64,000 nucleotides of DNA from Aphrophora alni (lineage: Eukaryota > Arthropoda > Insecta > Hemiptera > Aphrophoridae): the NCBI GenBank assembly GCA_963513935.1, contig OY740765.1, positions 123,075,362-123,139,361 of the forward strand, in the 5' to 3' direction. Both the position numbers and the translations under genes were made by a program. The notes under the pieces were generated by a model that worked only from the letters and a program-made list of their open reading frames with translations, made no database searches and was not told where the DNA came from. Shown in pieces: positions 1 to 10,324 of this stretch. Each line of letters begins with the position of its first letter. Position 1 is the stretch's first letter.

Positions 1-64
1 CACCTTAGGCTTCCCATCATGCCACTGGATGGACGTGGGGTAACAAACAAATGCCCTCAAATGA

Positions 65-343
65 CAGTATATTCGTCAAAATCAAATTAATCGTATCCCA
101 AACTCTGTTAAATACAATCATGTTATAAAGTTTTTGTTCTCTCCTAAAACGATCACAGGGAGAGGATATTCATATTAGAACAACCCCAACGAACTTTGCG
201 ACCGTCTGAGACTCTTATTGGCCTCACAAGATGCTGGCCATATAGGACATGCTAATGAAATAGCCTCCATTATTGAAGAACTGCGGAAAGCTGAAATTAT
301 AAAAGGTTCTGGAACTAAAAAAATTAGATCATTAATAATATGA
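65..343 (+). pseudogene. C-terminal part of a hypothetical virus-like gene
   Basis: The frame is open from about position 65 to a stop at 341-343, apart from one TAG at 176-178. It ends in a helical, charged tail containing the segment NPNELCDRLRLLLASQDAG. I recognise this tail as a family recurring in arthropod and cnidarian genomes beside phospholipase A2-like and adenain-like genes, but I know no function for it. Its stop overlaps the next start as ATGA (340-343), the compact coupling expected in a virus-like gene block. The N-terminal part lies outside the window or is lost. The assignment to a Maverick/adintovirus-type integrant is an inference from the neighbours. Confidence 0.5.
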
Positions 344-1310
344 GCGTTGACAAGTTTGGACGTTACTCAGAGCTTAGTAAGACTCGCTCAGTGATGGGTC
401 CTAGAGATACAGGATACGACTTTACACCAGATGTACGATATAAGGGGTAAAATCTTAAGTAATGTAGCCAACCCCAAAACTAAAAAAGGATGACGTTAAC
501 CTAGAAACTCTAAAGGAAAATTGTCTAACTTTTAACAAAACCATAAAAAAATTACCATACAAAGGGCATCCCCTTGGGGGGTCTGGGTGTAACAAAAGAC
601 GCTGATAATGCCGTAACAACAGGATTTCTTGAATCCCTAATTCCAATCAAACTTATGACTGACTATTCTGTTAATCATAGTACGCGATACAGGATGTAGG
701 CAAACCTGTAGAAAATGGTGATGCTGTCAACGTTATATACGCGATAAAAAAACTTTATTGTAAAGAACGGAGAGGGGTCCTTTGATGCCTGCAACACTAC
801 AATCATTCGTGTAAAAGCACCAAGTGGTAAATAGGATGCTGTCAACAAACTGTACATTGAAAATAGACTCCCCCTAATTGACGGTAAAGCGTGTAATTTT
901 GAACACCAACGATTAGCAAAAATCGGCTCCCCATTGTACACGGATGATCCTGTCAGTTTAGCTTTTCTCTTAAAAAATACTTCTGTTACCGACTGGAGAG
1001 ATATTCTGTGTTGACGGTAAGAAAATAGATGCGGTCAAGTTGCGACAGTTAAAAAAATATAGTCACATCACACAAGAATAGGTAAATACAAATGTATTAC
1101 TCAAAAATTAAAAAAAAACTGTTTTAATGCTGATGCAAAATGTATTTGTAATGTCGCCAATGGTAGTGCAGATACGGACGTGATTAGCTCTATCAATTAG
1201 TTGATGCTATTAAGGTTTTGAAATTCGACTTTCTTCATGGTATTAAACTTACGGAAGCTAACTTAAAAAGAATCATTAAATTAGAATTGATTGATCTTGC
1301 ATGCACCATA
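340..1310 (+). pseudogene. Decayed fibre-like repeat protein gene, copy 1
   Basis: This begins at an ATG (340) overlapping the upstream stop and reads MSVDKFGRYSELSKTR. Segments then appear in shifting frames, such as ILSNVANPK, FLESLIPIKL, KNFIVKNGEGSFDA and DAVNKLYIENRLP. The ...NVANP..DDAV..K.YV.. pattern resembles the short repeats of phage and viral fibre proteins. Several frameshifts and stops make it non-coding today. Its end, near ELIDLACTI (about 1290-1310), matches the end of the better-kept copy at 3350-4075, which shows the two are paralogues. A structural fibre or attachment role is only an inference from the repeat type. Confidence 0.55.
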
Positions 1311-3330
1311 CCCTAGAACCGGCAATGTTAATTTGTTTTTAAATTCTTCGTTTGTTTAAAAATTAATAAAATATATTAATTTTATACAAACCTAACTTAT
1401 AAGACATCATTTTTCTCAGAAAGATGCATAGAATTATTCATCGACGTAATATAAAAAGAAAAAATTTTGAAACGGTTTTTGAATAAGTATGTTACATGAC
1501 AAAAAATGATGTTAACATTTTTTCAGAAAAACCTGTATCATCCAAAATCAATAGCTTACCACCTTTTTCTAAGATATACAAAAGTTTTGTGTAATATTTG
1601 TGAATATATTTAGAAAAAAAGAAATAAATTTGTTATATTTTCAAAATTTAAAAAAAATATTTTACGAAAAAAGGAAAAATGGTCATTTTTTTCAAAAATT
1701 TACCAAAAATAGTAATATATATTTTATACACAAGTTCTATATATAATTATATTCAGAAAGGTGCATAGAATTTAGGTGTGTAGTGAAAAAAAAATGTTAG
1801 ATATAAAACATTTGGAGTTTTTTGGTCAAATACCAAAAAATCGGAAAGTAAAGAAGAGAATAATTTCACTGAAATCGTAATATACACCATACAAAAAGAT
1901 TTTTTGGAATTTTTTCAACAATTACTAGAGATTTGTAATATATTTGTGAATATAATAAGGGAAAAAAATTATAATTTGTTACATTTTCAAAATAAAAATA
2001 CCGATTTCCCCTAAAAAGGTAACTTTCACAAGTGAGGTTAGGTTTGACACCTCGACAATTTAGGCGTAATTAGTAACTTTCTAAAACTAGGCCTATGACA
2101 ACATCACTAGATGTAACTAAAACAATAAACTTTACAAAGAATAACACACATATACACTTGTATAATCAAATAAAACACTCAATATAAGAAATTTTGCTTA
2201 TAGCCTAGATTTTCAACATACCTCTAGGTTATCCCAAATATAAACCATTCACAAACTAGAAATTCACTCAAAAACATAAACTTTAGATATAAAAACACAT
2301 ATATTGTATCTTGTATACACAATTTATATACAATTTGTATACACAAACCTTCAAAATAACAGAAATAATAAAAATATTACACATATGCCACGCCCTTGCG
2401 TATCATTCGGACTCGCGTAAGAATGCCTACGTTTCACTTGAAAAGAAGCAACAGAAAATAAAAGTAAGGTATATCAAGTGGTACCAACTTGTAGAATGAA
2501 ATTTCGTCTACAACATACTATAAAGTTCAATTACAAAAATTGAATTTAGTAATAGATTATGTCATTTAGTAAACTGCACCGAATCCCAAGTGAATTTCGC
2601 GCCGTCAGGTTTCTACTATCGTCAAGTAGAAATATCTTGCGATCTGTGAGACGTGGAAAAATTTATAGTCTATGGTTAGAAAGAGAAACATGTGATCTAT
2701 AGAACAGTTTTTGGTCGACTTATTTGACAGAAAAATAGATTTGTAATCATATGGTAAAAAATGGCGTTGCTTTTACTAAAAACCGCACAGTTCAAATCTA
2801 TGATTTTACGCATCAAAAATATGCGAACTTCAGCAATTTTTGGAATATTAATTATAACGTTCTGTGGTATTTATTTTTTTGCATGATTATGCATCTATGG
2901 AACATTAGTTTTCTAATGGTATTATATTTATTGCAATAGGACGATTTTAAGTTGGCGTAATGTGGAATTGCAAAATACGTGTTTTAGAGTTGGTGAACTA
3001 AGCCATGAGTGATGTCGCGACCCGAGATATGTCGCATTCGGGTCGCCTGCCGGTTGGAGGGTTAAGAAAGAATACAGTAAAGGTAATATTCCTAAAGAAG
3101 GGGTAACGAATCACTATGGGGGGGGAGATCACTATGGGGTTCAGAAGATAAGGATGTAGAATAAAATCTAAACATTTTGTTAATTCAACTCATTCGTAAA
3201 TATGACTTTGACTGGAGCGGTTCTTTTTTGTACTCTGTTGCTGTGCAAGTTTTGCTGAAGAATTCAGCAGCAACAACTACAGTACAACACTATACTTCAT
3301 GGTAATCAGGGAAAGACTTTGGTATTTTAT
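1311..3330. other. AT-rich spacer with a diverged tandem duplication
   Basis: I see no supportable gene. Two diverged copies of a roughly 300-bp AT-rich unit lie at about 1425-1730 and 1750-2035; both contain CAGAAAGRTGCATAGAATT followed by a TTTGTTAYATTTTCAAAA segment. A short GC-richer patch at 3010-3070 has no recognisable content. Confidence 0.4.
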
Positions 3331-3349
3331 GATTACACATATGTGATTA

Positions 3350-4075
3350 GGTGGTTTAGCTAAACCAAAAGACGATGATGCCGTGACAAAAGAATATCTC
3401 GAATCGTTAATTCCAGTTAAACTTGATAGTGGCTATGACTTTAAAAATTATCGGCTACAGGATATTGGTACTCCGCTAGACGACGGTGATGGCTTAAACG
3501 TGAAATATGCTAGAATGTACTTTATTGTGAAAAATTCACACAATAAATTTGACGCTCAAAAAAGCTATATATGCAACGTAAAAACCCCAATACACACGGA
3601 AGACGCAGCCAACAAATATTATGTGGACAACAAAGTAAAGCCATTGAACAGTAACGGTTGGAACTGTGGCAGTAGAAAACTGACCAACGTAAAGGATGGT
3701 ACTAGCAGCTTGGATGCAATCAACTTTAACAGCTTAAAGAATTGATGTCGTTGATTATAGATCGTGCTCTACTAAGAGATAAAAAAAGACTGCTTTGATG
3801 CCTACTCAAAACGTATTTGTAATAATGCCGACGGTGTTACAGATAGTGATGTCATCACACGAGCCCAATTAGTACAGGCTATTAGAGCAACCAAAGCTGA
3901 ATCATTAAAAGCATGCAGTAAGAGAGTGAACACATTAGACAACAAATGGCAAAAGGAATTGATTGATCTCGCACATACGATTAAAAAGCAATATAGTAAA
4001 GTCGATAATCCTAAAGAAACATTTAGTCATTGGTGTATGATGTGGAGCGACGATACTGAACAACCTCAAGCATAA
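3350..4075 (+). pseudogene. Fibre-like repeat protein gene, copy 2 (5'-truncated, frameshifted)
   Basis: An open frame from 3350 to 3745 contains GGLAKPKDDDAVTKEYLESL, followed by repeat-like segments (YFIVKNSHNKFDAQKSYIC, TEDAANKYYVDNKV, SRKLTNVKDGTSSLDAINF). The family's N-terminus is missing here: homology to copy 1 starts in its middle. After a TGA at 3743-3745 the similarity continues in other frames (FDAYSKRICNNADGVTDSDV, then KELIDLAHTIKKQYSK) to a TAA at 4073-4075. The phospholipase-like gene follows after 20 bp on the same strand. Repeats of this kind are typical of trimeric fibres, so a virion fibre role is plausible but unproven. Confidence 0.6.
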
Positions 4076-4095
4076 ATATGTTGCACCCATGAGCA

Positions 4096-4716
4096 TTGAT
4101 TCAGTATAGAATTGGCAAAGGGGCGAACAACATCAAAAAGGGCAGTGGTGTCAATTCTGGAATTCTAAGCGTTGGTGATAAGGTTTTGAACAAGGCTATA
4201 TATCAATTGCCTGTAGAACTCCATTTACCCTCTTACAATTATTGTGGTCCGAGTACAAAACTTGCTGAGAGGTTAGCTCATGGTGGTAAAGGAGTCAATC
4301 CTTTAGACGAAGCGTGTAAAGAGCATGATATAGCGTAAAGCAAATACAGTAATTCAGAGCATCGTAAAGAAGCGGACAAAGTTTTAGCAGAACGGGCTTG
4401 GAGTCGAGTCAAATCGGGTAACACGTCTATGGGTGAACAGGCGGCAGCATGGGCTGTAACAACGGCTATGAAAGCAAAAACCAAACTGGGGGGTGGATTA
4501 AAAAAGTCGAAACGTCCCTGGTTACGTGGAGGTTTATATCTCAAACCGTATCAAAAAGGCAGCGGTCTGTATCTCATAACACATGCAAAAGGCACTGGCC
4601 TGTATCTCAAACCGTATCCAAAAGGCAGTGGTTTGATACCGTATCCAAAAGGCAGGGGACTGGAAGGCAGTTGTAGAACCAGGAAAAAGAAGAAGATCAG
4701 TAAAAAAAAAGTTTGA
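4096..4716 (+). pseudogene. Parvovirus-type phospholipase A2-like gene with one nonsense codon
   Basis: One frame runs from 4096 to 4716 and is broken only by a TAA at 4336-4338. Before the stop come the calcium-loop-like YCGPSTKL and the catalytic-type helix LDEACKEHDIA; His-Asp of the HDxxY motif is present and the stop falls exactly where the motif's tyrosine is expected. After it the frame continues through a helical segment (GEQAAAWAVTTAMKAKTKLG), a tandem repeat of about 14 residues built on GLYLKPYxKGSG, and a lysine-rich end. This domain is known from parvovirus VP1, where it helps membrane escape, and from accessory genes of adintovirus/Maverick-like elements. No ATG is obvious at the 5' end; TTG at 4096 is only the frame limit. 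Neighbours suggest an integrated DNA virus rather than a host enzyme. Confidence 0.72.
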
Positions 4717-4722
4717 TTGATT

Positions 4723-4870
4723 CATTACCAAACAGACTGTTAACAAATATTGATTTAGAAAAATATGCCGTGAAACTGATGATAGCATATTTCAGAGGTG
4801 TTTATATGAGGGATAATCTTCCGCCAACGGGACCTCCGCTATTGTAAACCTCGATAGTAGCATGGGTATA
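4723..4870 (+). pseudogene. N-terminal fragment of an adenain-like cysteine protease
   Basis: The frame shortly downstream of the phospholipase-like gene reads NIDLEKYAVKLMIAYFRGVY then MRDNLP before a TAA at 4845-4847; similarity continues one frame over (AIVNLDSSMG, 4838-4867) and then stops. The FRGV.MRD and NLDSS segments are what I recognise as the start of the adenovirus-protease-like (adenain) family found in Maverick/Polinton and adintovirus elements, where it matures capsid proteins. The catalytic His, Cys and everything after them are absent. No start codon is clear. It is short, so the call rests on two motifs plus gene order. Confidence 0.5.
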
Positions 4871-7800
4871 ATTATCTCACAAGCCATGCTCATAATTTAT
4901 TTCCAATAAAATGAAAATTTATATAATAAAGCAAATGATTTAGGAAAATACATGGAGAAGAATCCGTAATAAGTAATTACCATCACAATTAAATTTTGTT
5001 TAAATGAATTACACAAACAAAATTATTCAAAATAATTAGCCATCATCTTTCGTTTCATCATGATTACAAACTCTGTACCCAAATAAAATTCTTGACAATA
5101 ATTGTGATGTTCCTAACATTGGATATATGGATATTTAGGTTACCTCTGCTTGAACCATTGCTCTAATAGTTCAATGGCGCAAAAAGTATGTGTTTTGTTA
5201 CAACTAAAGTTGATGACTTTGGCATGCAAAAATATCATCTTATTGTACTTGTTGAGATCAAAACGTTTTATTAAAAATTGAAAAAGAAAACACTTGCTCA
5301 CCATGATTTCAAGAAAGGCAGTTCCAGAATTGTTAAAAATTATATGCCCAAACTATATCTGTCACATAATGTAAATATTATATTCCGAAAACATAGACAC
5401 TGACAGGCGATATCGTAACTGTATATGTAAAACCAAACATACGCAAATTATAAGGCATATTCAATTTTTTTTTAATACAAATTGATTTTTAAAATGTGTA
5501 CATTAAAACTTTATTGAAATAATATAAATATATATATATGAGTAGTATAAATTTTAATAAATCTAGTTAAGATAATTTTCAATATTTATTGAATAATATG
5601 TTCTATTCATATACGGTATACTTATATTTCTCTTATTTCCAATTGGTTATAGAAAAAAATATTAAAGAATGGCCGTCAAATAAACTGTCAAAAAAAATAA
5701 ATAATAATTTGAATTACATAATATCAGAATATTAGATACAGTGTAATGCTATTTTGCTTAGTTTTCAGTAGGATCCAAATAAGGGATCCTCTTATAGGAT
5801 ACCTTCTAGACTTGTCGAAATACAATGTATAGGGACTTAACTCGACCCATAAAATGGTGTTTATAGCCAAATTTTTGAACTTTATATTTTCCGTATATTC
5901 TCCAGTATCGGTTCTTATTAAGCAAAATTATAGCTTCCTATTAGATTGAAATAAATAACGGACAAAAATTACATCCTCTACAGATACCGATAAATAAATA
6001 AATACGAATTTATCTCCGAATATATATCATGGGCATCTTCACAGTGGTATATTCAGGGTTTTACATATGTAGGCCTACATCACTATAAAGCAATAGTGTT
6101 GGAAATAAACACCTTCCCTACAAGGAACTCAGCTTCTTTAATGAATTTATTATTTTGTACAGTTAAATATTTTGAAAAACAACCTGCGACGATCTTCTTC
6201 TATTCCCCGCACGATTGTATGTATGTAGAGCCTCGTACGACGATCTACCTGGCTCCGCGCAGTTGGTTTTTTATATATATATGGTCCTGATTATTGGAAT
6301 CAAAAAGATCGAACGCAAGAAAATATTGTTTACCCCCTTTTTCCGGTGCTGTATACAATAAATTCTAATGTGTAAGGTTTTTGTATAAATTTAAGCTTAA
6401 TTTGAGCCGATTTTTGACTCTATCTCGACTCGTGCCATTTGGAGAACTATGATTCCTGACTTTAGTTTAGGTTTTATTAATGTACTTACAAATTAACATA
6501 AATATAGGATAGCAAAAGTAGAACGGGAGACTATGCAAAATAACGTACTCAAGGGTGATAGTATTAACTTGTAAGAATTTATCTCCTTAATAGATATTTA
6601 TACAACTTATAAATACTTACTAAAATTCTTAGTTATTTGTACAAAAATCTATATTTATAGCAACATTTTCTTATATTACAAATTTTAATTAAAATGATAT
6701 AAACAATATTATTGCTTCTAATCCACCCAATGAGAAATAAGTATTAATGAATTTACTGACTTTAAACTTTATGATAATTTATGGAATTTATAAGTTGTCA
6801 TTGATCTTATAATGTTCAGATTCGATATTTCGGTACCTTACAAAAGCGATGATTGAATCCTCGTATTGCCAGTCTGAATTTCTCCAATCTGCTTCCGATG
6901 AACGTTTAAAGTTGTTTGCTGTGTCTACTGATGCTTCCAAATTATGCCAATTTGTGATGTTTTATCGAATCTAAATTCGTTAGTTGAAATTAATACATTG
7001 AAAATAAAACTGTTATTTTACTTTAACATTTTAGAATTAAAAGAATGACCGAAAGACTGAATGAATCGTCACTAAAATATTTACCTTAAAACTTGCGAAG
7101 AAGAGTGTTAACATAGTGGTAAGAAGCGAGCGCTGTTGGCTTTGGGCAGGGAGTTTTATAGTTTTGTTATGTGACGTCACTCCCCTTCTCTGATTTTTGG
7201 AGTTGTCCCGTTTAACGCAAAGATTTCACTCCTCCCCACCTCTGCCTACTTTCCCTTTACATTTTATCATGGTTTTTAAATAAACTTTTATGAATTTTAT
7301 TTAAATTATTATGACAATATTTTGGAGCAATTTTCGTTAAATTCATACTTATTTCTCCTGGGTTATACAAAACAACATGCTTATACATAACTAATCATTA
7401 AAAATAATAATATTTTTTCTTTTATAAAAAGTTTTGTTTTAAATAATAGTTAGTTAGGTTCAAATTAATATTTCATAATTGTTGGGGTTAGTTACTTGTA
7501 AATCTAACGGTACCAGGTTGACCTACTTTCTATTGCGGTACCTGTAACTGGACTTTCTTTCAAATTGCCTTGTGGCGGATTAGGACTTTCTAACTTTCTA
7601 ATCCGTCACAAACCGTTTGTATTTACCACTGCTATAAAATTTTTATTTACCAACATTTTATAATGTTTTTAGGGCACTGATTATAAAATCTAAGTGAATA
7701 ATTTAAACTTAATTGGAGGTTTAAGTGATGTATTCAATATTTATATTCATATCAACATATACATCAAAAAACATGTAAAACTGAATGAAACATTTTTTGT

Positions 7801-8931
7801 TATTTTAAAATGGGATTTTTGGTCTTGTTTACACCATTATATATCATTCTTTGTAACACGCTATGGACGCAACAATACTTTTTATTGGAACTACTGTTTT
7901 GAGGGGTCGCCATTTCTAAACATAAATAATGATATTAAAATAAGTAACGTGTATATGTATCACCTTATTTCTTACAAAGCCTCTAAATATAATAGCTACT
8001 GGAAAAGACATTTGGTCAAACCAGTTAATAAACACAGAAAGGTAAATGAAGTAACATTAGGACGAAAATCCAATTGATAATAATAAATCAGGATGTGCTT
8101 GGTCATTCACATTTCAGTTCTTGCCTCCCTTAAAAATAAGTGTACACTTATAAATATAAATAAGTTAAATAAGTGTGGTTATTATTCGATTTATGTTATT
8201 TTTTTAAATATATAGTCAATCATTTATTTCTGAATCCAACCCAGCACATTTTGACACCCTTTTCTGAACCCACTCAACCCATTTTTGAAATAATATAAAG
8301 GTACCTCTTAGAAATTATTCAAACTTTCCCTTTCTATTGGTCACATTTTAATACGTTTACAACCTCAAATTACATGGATGCTAATATTAAGAAATATGTT
8401 TAATTTTATAAATATCTACACTTATTGTTTTCATATGATGCGTGCAGTAAGATGACAAATAGTGTTATATTTATCTTAGAACTAGTTAATCAAACAAATA
8501 CTAAATCCTGAATTACACCTACATAAGACAGAAAACTCCACGAAAATTTTTATCAGCGGTTCTTGAGTTACAATTATACAAACATACACATAGAATTTTG
8601 TTTTATTTAAGCACAAATAAAAAATGATGGTGAACTATTCAGAGCTAAAAAGGTAGACATTTATCTCAAAATGAATTAATACACAATACAAACTGTATTT
8701 GACGTACAATAAATACAAGACGACGTTTCAGTAAATAAAGTTACTGTCAGGGACTTAATTTGAAGTGAGTACAGGTTTGGTAAACCCAAGGGGAACCTAA
8801 CTAAATGTTTTTTCATGTAGTTTTAGGTTAGATACCTCTTTTACTATCAAGTCTCTCTTGACCAACTCTGGTTCTTTTCCAACCTTGATGCTATTAGAGT
8901 ATTCGAGAGGTAACTTCATGTTATGTTCTTT

Positions 8932-8966
<35 letters not shown>

Positions 8967-10010
8967 AACGTCCTCCTTATCGTCTTTAGAGATTTAATTT
9001 TAAGAGGTTCAAACTCTATAGTAATACCCGGTCCATCAGGTGGTGGCACCTGGCGGATAAACTCTGAAAACAGCCTCATGTGATTTGACTCTGAACTTAA
9101 CCCCCAAGAGATACCATTCAGGTGGTGAGTCTAGATATTACGCTTAAAATGAAAAGTCGTTTTCAATGCACGTGACCTTTTCTTCTATCTACTTTGAAAC
9201 GTTGTTAAAACATCCTTCAAAATGAGTCAAAATTTCATTTGTGCATGCAAAAAACCTTTTTCTAAATTTGAATAAGTAAACGTTTATAGTTCAACGAAGT
9301 GTCTAGTCTTCACCATCAAAAACATCTGAGCATCAAAAATTTCTTCCTTTCAAAACCAGCAAAACTGGTTCGAGCATGCTGTAACAATAAACTGAGTTCC
9401 AGCAGAATTTCAAGTTCATGCAAAAAAACTGAGGACTTCCTTTAAGTTATGTAAAAACACAAAAATAATGAACAATCTAGGCTGTGAATTAATCTAGTGA
9501 GAAATAAACTTGAACTTTTTCTTTGGAATAATATTGAATGTTTAATGAACTTGACATAATAATAATTCTTTTTTAAAAATATGTACAAAATGCAAAAAAT
9601 AATATAAAATAAATTCGGATGGGATACGCATGCACTTTTTGGCTTCCCAACCCCAAAGGGGTAATCTTCAAAATTTAAAATATTGATGTTAATATACCTT
9701 TTTTTTTAAATATATAATCAAAATAAATAAATTTACCTTTGTTAAAATATATAACCAAAACTATTTTTCCTTTTACAGCTGGCCAACTTACTTTTCCAGA
9801 TGTAATTAATTAATTCTCATATATCATGTGTAATTAATAAGTTAAAATTTGTTAACTTTAATATATGTAATTTTAAAACTAAATTTTGTAACTCTTAATA
9901 TTTTGATGAATTGTTTTTTTTATTAAAAATTCACTTAGTAATTAATTGTATGGGGGGGGGGTTGATTAAAATAATGTCTAAAACTTTCTCTTTTTTGGGG
10001 CGTATAAATA

Positions 10011-10042
<32 letters not shown>

Positions 10043-10324
10043 CTGTCAATTGTTACCTTTCAGATAGTTCTATTTATCTATTAAATAAGTAAAAACTACT
10101 AATCTATGTTACATGTCTTTGTGTAAATGGTTAACTTGAATTTTATCAAGAGTTAAATAAATTGCAGGTCAATTGAAATTCTACATCTTCTCATTCAAAC
10201 ATGTTACCATACCTGGTTCCAGAATTAAACTTTTAAGGATCTCCTCTTTAATCCTTCTTAAATATGGTAACAATATATATATTGACGACGTATATCATAT
10301 ATATATATATATCGACGTATGTAT
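4871..10324. other. Long AT-rich stretch without supportable genes
   Basis: No coding similarity was recognised. It includes a TA microsatellite at 8936-8963, another at 10016-10042, an 11-base G run near 9951-9961, and a GC-richer patch at 7100-7260 containing the 10-bp palindrome GTGACGTCAC (7171-7180). Open frames such as 7694-8077 have no recognisable motif and look like chance. Confidence 0.5.

Noticed and set aside
7694..8077. 127-codon frame in AT-rich DNA
   Set aside because: Composition is dominated by Asn/Ile/Lys/Tyr expected from AT bias; no motif, no repeat copy, no gene context.
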